Source of the DNA: CAUZIZ01 sp965219005
GTDB lineage: Bacteria > Acidobacteriota > UBA6911 > RPQK01 > JAJDTT01
NCBI GenBank assembly: GCA_965219005.1
Contig: CBDCMS010000004.1
Coordinates: forward strand, 3,720,001 to 3,784,000
Reading direction: 5' to 3'
Length of the DNA: 64,000 nt
Shown one piece after another: positions 37,522 to 45,359 of the stretch. The first letter of the stretch is position 1; each line of letters begins with the position of its first letter. The notes under the pieces are model-generated. The model did no database searches, had not been told where the DNA came from, and worked only from the letters and a program-made list of their open reading frames with translations. The translations under genes and the position numbers were made by a program.

Positions 37522-37815
37522 ATGTGTCATGAGATCATCTTCGCGCCGGAGGCCGTTGAGGATCTCAAGCACCTTCGAGCCAATGTCAAAGCTGAAGTGA
37601 AGGATGCGATCAAAAAACACCTTCGGCACCAACCCACCAAGGTCAGCCGAAGTAGAATCAAGAGACTCAAGGGTTTGGCACAACCTCAGTTTCGATTGCG
37701 GGTGAGCGACGTGAGGGTGTTTTATGACGTCAATGAGGGCCGGGTGGAAGTTCTGGCGATAGTCGCAAAGCCCGATGCCGCAGATTGGCTGGCCAACATA
37801 GGTAGGGAATCATGA
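37522..37815 (+). CDS. RelE/ParE-family toxin (first gene of the pair)
   Basis: A 97-aa protein: MCHEIIFAPEAVEDLKHLRA, LKGLAQPQFRLRVSDVRVFY and VLAIVAKPDAADWL match RelE-type toxins that cleave ribosome-bound mRNA or act on gyrase. The toxin-first order is reversed relative to most pairs. Its stop overlaps the antitoxin ATG by 4 nt. Confidence 0.88.
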   Translation: MCHEIIFAPEAVEDLKHLRANVKAEVKDAIKKHLRHQPTKVSRSRIKRLKGLAQPQFRLRVSDVRVFYDVNEGRVEVLAIVAKPDAADWLANIGRES

Positions 37816-38057
37816 AGAAAGTCGCTCTCTCTGAAGTGAAGGACGAGCTCTCCAAGTATTTGCGGCTCGCCGAGAAGGAACAGGTCGTGATTACACGACA
37901 TGGCAAACCCGCCGGTGTTTTGATTGGCTTCAAGACCGAGGATGAATGGTTTGAGTACCGACTCCAGAACGATCCTAGGTTTCTTGAGCGAGTCGAAGCT
38001 GCCAGACAAAGCCTCCTGGACCGGAGAGGAACTCGTTTCGAGGACTTGGCTGATTGA
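37812..38057 (+). CDS. Phd/YefM-type antitoxin
   Basis: An 81-aa protein with the Phd core KVALSEVKDELSKYLRLAEK and VVITRHGKPAGVLIGF (about 4-45). Partner of the toxin at 37522. Confidence 0.9.
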   Translation: MKKVALSEVKDELSKYLRLAEKEQVVITRHGKPAGVLIGFKTEDEWFEYRLQNDPRFLERVEAARQSLLDRRGTRFEDLAD

Positions 38058-38138
38058 CTGCGGGCCACCATCGTCCGGTCGGCGTCTGTGGATACAGTGA
38101 TCCTAGATGTCAGTGCTTGTCGTTTCGGCTTACTCGAC

Positions 38139-38154
38139 GTACAATTGACTGTAC
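38139..38154 (+). promoter_or_regulatory. Palindromic operator candidate of the second phd-type pair
   Basis: GTACAATTGACTGTAC: five-base arms GTACA/TGTAC, containing TTGACT, which may double as a -35 or lie over the promoter. GGAGG at 38159-38163 and a GTG start at 38170 follow. Confidence 0.5.
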
Positions 38155-38169
38155 ACTTGGAGGTAAGAC

Positions 38170-38451
38170 GTGGGTAAGGTGCCAGAAATCGTCCCTGTCA
38201 GTGATCTACGGCAGGATGTGGCCGCTGTCCTGAAGCGGCTGAGGTTATCGCGGGAACCACTCGTTATCACCCAGCGCGGAAGGGCGGCGGCGGTGTTGCT
38301 GAGTGTCGACGCGTATGAGTTGCTGGAACAGGAGCGTGAGCTTCTCCAGCTTCTCGCCCGCGGTGAGAGAGAGATCGCGGAGGGCAAGGGTGGCGACTTG
38401 GATTCGGTCCTGGAGGAGGCCGACGCGCTCCTCACGGCTGACTCAAGGTGA
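38170..38451 (+). CDS. Phd/YefM-type antitoxin
   Basis: A 93-aa protein from a GTG start with GGAGG 6 nt upstream. EIVPVSDLRQDVAAVLKRL and PLVITQRGRAAAVLLSVDAY form the Phd fold, followed by an acidic toxin-binding tail. Overlaps the toxin gene by 4 nt. Confidence 0.9.
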   Translation: MGKVPEIVPVSDLRQDVAAVLKRLRLSREPLVITQRGRAAAVLLSVDAYELLEQERELLQLLARGEREIAEGKGGDLDSVLEEADALLTADSR

Positions 38452-38738
38452 GGGTCAGGTTTACGCCGACGGCGCAGACTCAGTTTCTTCGCGGTCTGGC
38501 CTATATCAAGCGAGACAACCCCACGGCAGCCATTCGACTTCGTAGCCGAACCGAAAAGGTCCTGCGGCGCCTCGAGAAGCATCCGGAGTCTGGGCGCGCG
38601 ATCCCAGAGTTTCCCGAACTGCCGCATCGTGAGGTCATCGTCAAACCATATCGCTTCTTCTACCGAGTCCATCGTAAGACGGTTTGGATTGTCGCCGTGT
38701 GGCATAGCGCCCAGCTGGTGTTGGGGCCCAGCAGCTAA
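38448..38738 (+). CDS. RelE/ParE-family toxin
   Basis: A 96-aa protein starting with GTG: RVRFTPTAQTQFLRGLAYIK, LRRLEKHPESGRAIPEFPE, VIVKPYRFFYRVHRKTVWIV. ParE/RelE-type. Partner of the antitoxin at 38170. Confidence 0.9.
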   Translation: MRVRFTPTAQTQFLRGLAYIKRDNPTAAIRLRSRTEKVLRRLEKHPESGRAIPEFPELPHREVIVKPYRFFYRVHRKTVWIVAVWHSAQLVLGPSS

Positions 38739-39220
38739 AGGGCGTTTGAAAATCCCGTTCACCTGACCTGAAAGTTAACCCGGCGCTTGGTCAATTCTTC
38801 AGCCCAAAGGGCTGGCACGCGGGGCTGCCTCCAATCAGCCTGGTGGCTCGTGGCAGCGCTGGTTCCCCTTCTCGTCAAGCGTAAGCGCATGCGAGAAGAG
38901 CGACAGCACCAAGAGTCTTCGAAAGGATGAACGAAAGGTTCCACTGGCTGGGACAATTCCGACCGCTGGACCGTCGTCAGTGTTGGCAGCATCGAACAAC
39001 TGGCCAAGACCTTCGGCAAGACGCCTAAGCCTAACGTCAAAGCTACTTCAATCCACTTTAAGTGAGACATATCATCCATACCAAGCTGCGGTGGGACGAA
39101 CCGATCCGACGTCGATCGATGTCAATTTCGGAGATATTCTGGAAAACCTGCCGGTACACCACCTCGCCACTTGGCTCGATCTCAACGGTCGCCGGCATGG
39201 TCGCGACCTTTGGCGGTTGA
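38739..39220. other. Decayed DNA left of the IS21 element
   Basis: No intact gene. Around 38945-39060 a plus-strand stretch reads as protein-like (WDNSDRWTVVSVGSIEQLAK, ending SIHFK and a stop) after an in-frame TGA, apparently the tail of a lost gene. The right edge (GGTTGA at 39215-39220) is the target duplication of the IS21 insertion. Confidence 0.45.
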
Positions 39221-39391
39221 TGTCGGTCACCATGGTATATCCCCCACCTAGGTGGCTGATTCACCAAGGTATATCCCCCACCCCGTCACCAGGGTAATTC
39301 CCCCGGGGCGTCACCAAGGTATATCCCCCACCTGATCATCTCAGACCTGACAGAGGCGAAGGCCATCCTGCTTCGAACAGAAGGAGGATGG

Positions 39392-40957
39392 ATGGCCAGA
39401 AGGAAGCTGAGCATGAATGAGTATCTAGAGATGGTCTACCAGTGGCACCGAGGACGGAGCGTGCGGCGGATTCGAGACTCTCTGAAGATGTCCCGCAAGA
39501 CGATCCACAAGTACCTGCGCCGGCTGGCGGAGGAGGGACTGAGTCGGGAACGGCCTTTACCCGGGGAGGCACAACTGGCGCAGATGGTCGCCTCGGTGGT
39601 GAAGTCGGCCGTCTTTGAGCAGCCCGCGAGGGAACGGATCCGGCCCTACCACCCGCAGATTGTCGATTGGCTCAATCAGCCGGACATGACTCTTCGACAA
39701 GTGCAGCGGCTGCTCGAGGAGAATCACCACGTGGGGGTCAGCTACATGAGCGTCTATCGCTATGTACGCACTCACATCCAGCCACTCGAGAGGCCGGTGA
39801 CCGTGCGCCTGCACCCTCCAGCCGGGGAGCAAGCTCAAGTCGATTTTGGGTATGCCGGACTGATGCGGGATCCACAAAGCGGCAACTTACGCCGAGCCTG
39901 GGCCTTTATCCTGATCCTCAGCCACAGTCGCCATCGCTTCGTGCGCTTTGTGTTTCGGCAGGACAACCGCACCTGGCTGGACTGTCATATCCGCGCCCTG
40001 AAGTTCTTTGGGGGTTGCCCCACCCTGATCGTGCTCGACAATCTGAAAAACGGAGTCCTGCGGCCGGATCTGTACGATCCGACGCTCAACCCGGCCTACG
40101 CCGAGCTCGAGCGGCACTACGGTTTCGTGGCCGACCCGGCCAAGGTGGCCATGGCTCGTCACAAAGGAAAGGTCGAACGATGTGTGCCCGTCGTCCGTCA
40201 ACAGATCTTAGCGGGACGCGAGTTCCGAGACATCGACGAGGCCAACCGAAGAGCGCTGCACTGGTGCCTCCAAGAGGTGGGCCTGCGAGAGCACGGCACC
40301 ACCCATCGCAAACCTTATGAGGTCTTTCTGGCCGAGGAAGCCCCGCAGCTGCTCCCCCTGCCCGCGCAACCCTATGAGGCTCCCGAATGGAAACAGTGTA
40401 CCGTGCATTCGGACTGCCATCTGATCCTGGACAAGTGCTACTACTCGATCCCGTATCCGTACCGGGGAGAGAAGCTCTGGGTGCGCGCCGACCTGAAGCT
40501 GCTGCGGGTCTATCGGGAGCATCAGCTGATCAAGAGCCATGTCCGGGTCTTCGAGCCCGGAACTTGGCAGACCGATGAGGCGGACTACCCTCCGGACAAG
40601 CGGGTCTATCTAGAGCAGACCCCTGCCTATTGTCGCGCCCAAGCGGAGCAGCTGGGGCCGGAGGTCGGCCGCTATATGGGACGCATCCTGGCCGATCATG
40701 CCATGAGAAACGTGCGCAAGGCCCAGGCGGTGCTGCGCTTAGGCCAACGCTACGGAGCCACCGCCTTGGACCAGGCCTGTCACCGAGCTCTGAGCTTTGA
40801 CAATCTGCGCTTGGCCAGTCTCAAGGAGATTCTGGAAAAAGGGCTGTGGCGAGAACCCACGACACCGACCCGACCCACGAGCCCGGCCCCCGCTGCCTGT
40901 CGTTTCGCCCGACCCCATGATTACTTCGTCAACTCGCAGACGCAGGAGGTCCAATGA
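39392..40957 (+). CDS. istA: IS21-family transposase IstA
   Basis: A 521-aa transposase. N-terminal helix-turn-helix (MNEYLEMVYQWHRGRSVRRI, MSRKTIHKYLRRL), rve integrase core with VDFGYAGLM (first Asp, about 150), LIVLDNLKNGV (second Asp, about 213) and the Glu in HKGKVERCVPVVRQ (about 255), then the C-terminal beta domain (YSIPYPYRGEKLWVRAD). Stop overlaps istB by 4 nt. Confidence 0.95.
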   Translation: MARRKLSMNEYLEMVYQWHRGRSVRRIRDSLKMSRKTIHKYLRRLAEEGLSRERPLPGEAQLAQMVASVVKSAVFEQPARERIRPYHPQIVDWLNQPDMTLRQVQRLLEENHHVGVSYMSVYRYVRTHIQPLERPVTVRLHPPAGEQAQVDFGYAGLMRDPQSGNLRRAWAFILILSHSRHRFVRFVFRQDNRTWLDCHIRALKFFGGCPTLIVLDNLKNGVLRPDLYDPTLNPAYAELERHYGFVADPAKVAMARHKGKVERCVPVVRQQILAGREFRDIDEANRRALHWCLQEVGLREHGTTHRKPYEVFLAEEAPQLLPLPAQPYEAPEWKQCTVHSDCHLILDKCYYSIPYPYRGEKLWVRADLKLLRVYREHQLIKSHVRVFEPGTWQTDEADYPPDKRVYLEQTPAYCRAQAEQLGPEVGRYMGRILADHAMRNVRKAQAVLRLGQRYGATALDQACHRALSFDNLRLASLKEILEKGLWREPTTPTRPTSPAPAACRFARPHDYFVNSQTQEVQ

Positions 40958-41718
40958 GTCACTATCAACACCTCGTCGAGCAACTCAAGCAGCTGCGCCT
41001 GGGAGGTTTGGTGGACAGCCTGGAGCTGCGGCTGAAAGAGGCAGAGAAACAACAGCTGTCCTACCTCGACTTTCTGAGTCTGCTGATTCAGGATGAACTC
41101 CAACGACGCTCCCAGAGCAAGTTCGCCCGCCGGCTCAAGAAAGCCTGCTTTAGCGACCTCAAGACGCTCGAAGAGTTCGACTTCAAGTTCAATCCGGCCA
41201 TTGAGCGCCGCCGCATCTATGATCTGGGGACCTGTCACTTCATCGAGAACAAAGACAACATCTGTCTGTGCGGGCCGGTAGGTGTCGGGAAGTCCCACAT
41301 CGCCCTGGCCTTGGGACACGAGGCGGTCCGCCGCGGCTTTGAGGTCCGCTATATCCAGGCGCCTCGTTTGTTCCGGACGCTTCAGGCCGCTCACGCCGAT
41401 CTGTCCCGCGACCGGTTGCTGAAACACTACTGCAGCTACGATTTTTTGATCATTGACGACTTTGGACTCAAGCCCCTGACCGATCAGCAGGCCGATGATC
41501 TGTACGACATCGTCTACGAACGCTATCAAAAAGGGTCACTGATGCTGACCAGCAATCGCAGTGTCCAGGAATGGATGGCCTTGTTTCCCGATCCCATCCA
41601 GGCCAACTCGCTGCTGGATCGGCTCTGCCACAACACCCATCAGCTGGAGTGGGAGGGAGAATCCTATCGAAGGCGCAAGCGCCCAGGAAAAACCTCCAAG
41701 AACAAGGAGGTGTCCTGA
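40954..41718 (+). CDS. istB: IS21-family ATPase helper IstB
   Basis: A 254-aa AAA+ ATPase of the DnaC/IstB group: Walker A CGPVGVGKSHIALALGHEA (about 109), Walker B YDFLIIDDFGLKPL (about 166) and sensor region LMLTSNRSVQEW. It assembles on target DNA and recruits IstA. Its stop overlaps the next ATG (ATGA). Confidence 0.95.
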   Translation: MSHYQHLVEQLKQLRLGGLVDSLELRLKEAEKQQLSYLDFLSLLIQDELQRRSQSKFARRLKKACFSDLKTLEEFDFKFNPAIERRRIYDLGTCHFIENKDNICLCGPVGVGKSHIALALGHEAVRRGFEVRYIQAPRLFRTLQAAHADLSRDRLLKHYCSYDFLIIDDFGLKPLTDQQADDLYDIVYERYQKGSLMLTSNRSVQEWMALFPDPIQANSLLDRLCHNTHQLEWEGESYRRRKRPGKTSKNKEVS

Positions 41719-42527
41719 TGAGCACCTTCCCCAGCACTCGGCTGAAGATCAAAAGCGGCGACGGGTGGTTTGCCGCTGACCGGAGCTGGCAATCCGCCGC
41801 GCAGAAACTCTCCGATGGCGCCTTTAAGCTGTTTGCTTACCTCTCGCTGGGAGCCGAACGAAGCACCGGACGCTTTGTCTTTCGTCAGGGTGAGCTGGCG
41901 ATGGCTCTGAACAAGTCCCGTCGCTCGATCGGCAAGTACCTGAGAGAACTCGAAGAAAAACAGCTCTGCCAGATCGCTCTGAGCTCCAACCAGCATGCCA
42001 CCGGGACCCTTCAGATCCAAGACGACTACTGGCCCTATGAGCGGTCTCCCGGGACGGACGCTCTTGATTCGACTCAATCGGCTCAAAGACTCTACGTCGA
42101 GGCCCTCGAGCAGATGTTGCTGAGCCGGCCCTGTGTCCGTTGTCGGTACTCGGCCGCAGATCGCCAACTGGCCGCCCAGTGGTTCCAGCAGGAGGTACCG
42201 CTGGAGGATATCGAGCAGGCCATCCTCTTAGGATGCGGACGCAAGTACGTCTCTTGGCTCAATGCTGCTCAAGGACAGCCCATCGGCAGCCTTCACTACT
42301 TTGCACCCATCCTGGAGGAGGTTGCCGTCAACCCTCTTTCGGACGCGTATCGGGCGTTCAATCGGTGGCAAATCTGGCGACTAGAACAGCGCTGGCTGAG
42401 GACCCAGAAGGACTCTCAAACTTCCCAGGAGGCAACTGGTTGGGAAAAGTTTTCCCAACCAAAACCAACAAAACCAGAGAGAGACGAGATGATGATGACT
42501 CCCAAAGTGGGGGAATTACCCTGGTGA
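41718..42527 (+). CDS. IS21 third-gene product, winged-helix-like protein of unknown function
   Basis: A 269-aa protein coupled to istB by ATGA, with AAGGAGG upstream. Residues about 28-85 (AFKLFAYLSLGAERSTGRFV, LAMALNKSRRSIGKYLRELE) look like a replication-initiator or GntR-type winged helix; the rest is helical and has no known motif. The last codons (VGELPW) are encoded within the right-end repeat, so the gene belongs to the element. It may help targeting or regulate the transposase genes (inference). Confidence 0.8.
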   Translation: MSTFPSTRLKIKSGDGWFAADRSWQSAAQKLSDGAFKLFAYLSLGAERSTGRFVFRQGELAMALNKSRRSIGKYLRELEEKQLCQIALSSNQHATGTLQIQDDYWPYERSPGTDALDSTQSAQRLYVEALEQMLLSRPCVRCRYSAADRQLAAQWFQQEVPLEDIEQAILLGCGRKYVSWLNAAQGQPIGSLHYFAPILEEVAVNPLSDAYRAFNRWQIWRLEQRWLRTQKDSQTSQEATGWEKFSQPKPTKPERDEMMMTPKVGELPW

Positions 42528-42736
42528 CAGGGTGGGGGATATACCTTGGTGATTGACAGGTTGACGATCTGGGCCCGAGGATGCCAGACCTGGTCGAGGC
42601 GACGGGATATGCTACCCGGACCTCTGTGGGCCAATCTGGAATCCTGCCAGCGTCCCTCCGTGTAGACATTGGCGGTAAAGCTCTGGCCTACATCATCGAT
42701 CTGCCTGTCGGCTACGACTGTCGCCGGTACTGCTCA

Positions 42737-42830
42737 CTGATCACTGGGTCCACAGGCGCCGACCGGACGATGGCGGGTCGCTTCGAGTTGGCCTACGGTG
42801 GCACCATCTTCCTGGAAGAAATTGGGAATA
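42737..42830 (+). pseudogene. Fragment of a sigma-54 activator AAA+ domain
   Basis: Reads ITGSTGADRTMAGRFELAYG then GTIFLEEIGN, the GAFTGA-loop to Walker-B section of NtrC-type regulators (normally GAFTGA...GRFELA..GTLFLDEIGE). Nothing of the receiver, Walker A or DNA-binding parts is nearby. A gene relic to the right of the IS21 element. The remaining 42559-42736 has no clear coding content. Confidence 0.65.
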
Positions 42831-42832
42831 GT

Positions 42833-42866
42833 GGTTATCAATAGTGACTGGTTATAAATAGTGACT
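42833..42866 (+). promoter_or_regulatory. Two 17-bp tandem repeats before the vapBC-like pair
   Basis: GGTTATCAATAGTGACT (42833-42849) and GGTTATAAATAGTGACT (42850-42866), one mismatch. They end 34 nt before the antitoxin ATG, suggesting an iteron-type operator. Confidence 0.55.
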
Positions 42867-42900
42867 AGCCAAGTAACATGTCTTATGCTAGGCTTAATGC

Positions 42901-43125
42901 ATGAGTGCAAGAACAATCGGGGCCGCACAGTTCAAGGAGCAGTGCCTGGCGATTCTCGACGAGGTCGGGCCAGAGGGCGTCGTCGTGACCAAGCATGGCA
43001 AGCCGGTCGCGAAACTGATACCTATCGAGATGGATTCCGCCGACCTCATTGGTAGCCTCAAAGACGAAATCGAGATCAAAGGAGACATTCTCTCTACCGG
43101 GGTGAAATGGAATGCTGAATCTTGA
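42901..43125 (+). CDS. Phd/YefM-type antitoxin of a PIN toxin pair
   Basis: A 74-aa protein: ARTIGAAQFKEQCLAILDEV and GVVVTKHGKPVAKLIPI (Phd fold), then an acidic C-terminus. It overlaps the PIN gene by 14 nt. No ribosome site is obvious before the ATG. Confidence 0.9.
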   Translation: MSARTIGAAQFKEQCLAILDEVGPEGVVVTKHGKPVAKLIPIEMDSADLIGSLKDEIEIKGDILSTGVKWNAES

Positions 43126-43474
43126 CACTCACATTCTGGTCTTTGCCCTCGCTGGAGCACTCGACGAAAAAGAGCAGGCGCTTCTTTCGCGGCATCCCTG
43201 GAGCATCTCCGCCATTGTTCTGTGGGAGCTCTCCAAACTTGTGCAGCTCGGCCGGATCAATATCGAATTCGAACAACCCAAGGTCGAACGAACTTTGAGA
43301 CGTATCCACACCTGGCCTTTGACGTTGGAAGTCTGTCGCCAGAGCTCCAATTTGGATATCCGAAGCGACCCCGCCGACGAGATTATCGCCGCGACAAGTG
43401 TGGTAGAGAATGTTCCCCTGGTCACGCGCGACCGTAAGCTTCTTGACTCGCAGATGATTCCTTTTCCCGCATAG
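43112..43474 (+). CDS. vapC: PIN-domain toxin (VapC-type)
   Basis: A 120-aa PIN protein: LNLDTHILVFALAGAL (Asp near 5), VLWELSKLVQLGRI (Glu near 39), DIRSDPADEIIAATSVVENV (Asp pair near 88) and LVTRDRKLLDS. All expected acidic residues are present. Confidence 0.9.
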   Translation: MLNLDTHILVFALAGALDEKEQALLSRHPWSISAIVLWELSKLVQLGRINIEFEQPKVERTLRRIHTWPLTLEVCRQSSNLDIRSDPADEIIAATSVVENVPLVTRDRKLLDSQMIPFPA

Positions 43475-43545
43475 CCGGCATTGGCGTACGGTGCTAAGCT
43501 CTCTTACAGGACCAAGGCGCGTGTCCGAGAGGGTCGACTCTTCGT

Positions 43546-43570
43546 CAGTTGTTCTCTGCATCATGAATCA
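43546..43570 (-). repeat. 25-bp copy of the vapB start region
   Basis: Identical over 25 bp to 36673-36697: the first codons of vapB (MMQRTT), the start and part of its operator. What follows (43475-43673) is otherwise noncoding. A relic of another vapBC pair or a recombination scar. Confidence 0.8.
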
Positions 43571-43673
43571 GATGGAAAAGAACAACCGCGGTCTGGTCCT
43601 CGACAATCTTTCCACTGGAAGGGGCCCAGACCTTTCTCGATCTAGTTTCTCTGCAGACGACACCAGAAATCGA

Positions 43674-44129
43674 TTATTCGGGGACCGGCGAATCGTGCCA
43701 ACTGAGAAGTTTCCAGAAACCGCCGTCCCTGATCAAACTCAGGGTCAACCGGAGTCTTTCCTGTGAAACTCCCGAGCTTTTTCGATCGACTTCGATCCTG
43801 GCTAATCCCCACACCATTCCCATGTCACCGATCCGGCGAAAACTGAAGTCCGTCTCCTTGAAATCAATCTTGTTGATTCTACTGAAGAAATCCACCCACA
43901 TTTCGAACCAATCATTTGAGCTCACCTCGACCCGATCGAAAGGGAAGAGAAACTTTCGGCTGTAAAGGGTGGAGTTCTTATGCCACTTCGCCTGGAAAGA
44001 CTTCCCATCGCGGGACTCGATGTCCTCGACGACCTCATCCAAGAACACCTGAAGATCCTTGGTGTCATCCGCTTTCTGGGCGAACAAGGTGAGGTTTAGG
44101 GCTGAAACAAGAATGATTTGAGTTAGCAT
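43674..44129 (-). CDS. Secreted SnoaL/NTF2-like protein
   Basis: A 151-aa protein with a signal peptide (LTQIILVSALNLTLFAQ). FLDEVVEDIESRDGKSFQAK, VSSNDWFEMWVDFFSRINK and LTLSLIRDGGFWKLLSWHDS fit a cone-shaped NTF2 fold; the C-terminal WKLLSWH is typical of SnoaL/DUF4440 proteins. No ligand can be predicted. Isolated gene. Confidence 0.6.
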   Translation of the reverse strand: MLTQIILVSALNLTLFAQKADDTKDLQVFLDEVVEDIESRDGKSFQAKWHKNSTLYSRKFLFPFDRVEVSSNDWFEMWVDFFSRINKIDFKETDFSFRRIGDMGMVWGLARIEVDRKSSGVSQERLRLTLSLIRDGGFWKLLSWHDSPVPE

Positions 44130-44385
44130 CGCAGTTTAATCCAGAATTCCACAAAACCGATTGCACGAGCGATCGCCGCGGTTTGTCGGGAACATATTAT
44201 ACGCGGTAGCGCGATCGGCGCCGAAGGACCTGTTGAGTGCCTTCACGATTCTGGGTACGCCATCGGACGGACGCCCACTCAAAACACAAGTCTCGATCAC
44301 ATCTACCTTTGAAATCTATTATGCTAGTCATCGATCAACCGAGGCAATTTTGAAACCAGTCATGAATCGATTAGGGGACAACCCC

Positions 44386-44719
44386 ATGAAGTTAACAAGG
44401 TGTTCGCTACCCGTAGTGTTGTCTCTTTTACTACTCCTGGGAACGGGTACGGCGGCAGCTGTCGAAAAGGTGTCGAAGGTGGTTCGAAGAGGCCGCCCAG
44501 CCAGAGTAGTTCGGGGGGCCGCGGGGACGGACTCGGGTGAGGCGTGGCAGGGGTCCGGTGGTGGCAACCAAGACCCAGGACAAGATCGAGAAAGATGGCG
44601 ATCGCAAGATCTGGTTTGATTCCAAGACAGATGCAGACATTGACGGCTTCGACTTCAAACCAGACAAGAAGGTCAAGACATTACGCTTCGCACTGAGGAT
44701 CGACGGGACGCATCTATGA
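44386..44719 (+). pseudogene. Small secreted protein, apparently frameshifted
   Basis: Begins with a good signal peptide (MKLTRCSLPVVLSLLLLLGT then GTAAAVEKV). After about residue 45 the frame becomes random, while frame +1 continues with a charged tail KTQDKIEKDGDRKIWF and DADIDGFDFKPDKKVKTLRF, ending IDGTHL. A shift near 44520-44560 would join them. Not recognised; could be an unrelated overlap. Confidence 0.35.
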
Positions 44720-44765
44720 AGGGCTGATCTGAAATATGGGCCGATTCTACCGTTTTTGCAGCAGA

Positions 44766-45359
44766 TCAATTTCTGCCACGTACGCTCTTCGAACCCTGAG
44801 CTAGAAGCCGCTCGGCCTGTTCAACGGTGTCCACATCAAAGGGCTTTTCCAAGGCCACTTCTCCAACCGATGAAACGATTCCCAGGAGGGCCTTTGCTCC
44901 TGACTGCCCCGTCAGCTTGAGTAGCTGTGGAAACAGCTCGCGGCCCACCACGGCGGGGGCTCCCAGAATTCCACAATAGCGCGACAGGACCAAAGAATGC
45001 TTCTGATCGCGAAAAGCCTGGACGAGGGCCGCAAGGTGGGACGCGTCTACAAAAGGCTGGTCGGGGAGTACGATGAGGGCTGCTTCGACCTCGACCGGAA
45101 GCGAAGAGATCCCGGCCCGAAGGGAGGAGGCCATGCCCTCTTTCCAATCGGGATTCAGAACCACTTCGGCCCCGGCGGCCTCGGCCACCGGGGCGTAGGC
45201 ATCGGCGTAGGCGCCTACGACCACCAGAACGGCTTCGCTGACGCTTGCGGCCACCTCCACCGTTCCTGCTAGCAGGCTCTTCCCCTTGACTTCGAGTAGG
45301 AGCTTGGCAAAACCCATTCGGCGGCTTTTCCCGCCGGCTGGAATCAGCGCGGCGATCAT
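44766..45359 (-). CDS. MobA-like nucleotidyltransferase (molybdopterin cytidylyltransferase type)
   Basis: A 197-aa protein: LIPAGGKSRRMGFAKLLLEV (NTP-binding loop), VLNPDWKEGMASSLRAGI and LIVLPDQPFVDASHLAALV (metal Asp). MocA-type enzymes make the CMP form of the molybdenum cofactor used by CO-dehydrogenase-like hydroxylases, fitting the adjacent cox genes. Overlaps coxE by 4 nt. Confidence 0.88.
   Translation of the reverse strand: MIAALIPAGGKSRRMGFAKLLLEVKGKSLLAGTVEVAASVSEAVLVVVGAYADAYAPVAEAAGAEVVLNPDWKEGMASSLRAGISSLPVEVEAALIVLPDQPFVDASHLAALVQAFRDQKHSLVLSRYCGILGAPAVVGRELFPQLLKLTGQSGAKALLGIVSSVGEVALEKPFDVDTVEQAERLLAQGSKSVRGRN

Larger units (their letters stand above)
39221..42558 (+). mobile_element. 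Complete IS21-family element, 3338 bp, three genes
   Basis: Ends TGTCGGTCACCATGG (39221) and, inverted, TGTCAATCACCAAGG (42558), both followed by TATATCCCCCACC. Flanking 6-bp duplications GGTTGA lie at 39215-39220 and 42559-42564. As in IS21, the ends carry extra copies of the transposase-binding repeat: left at 39261, 39285 and 39310; right at 42509-42528. The genes are istA, istB and a third frame. Everything looks intact and probably mobile. Confidence 0.93.
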
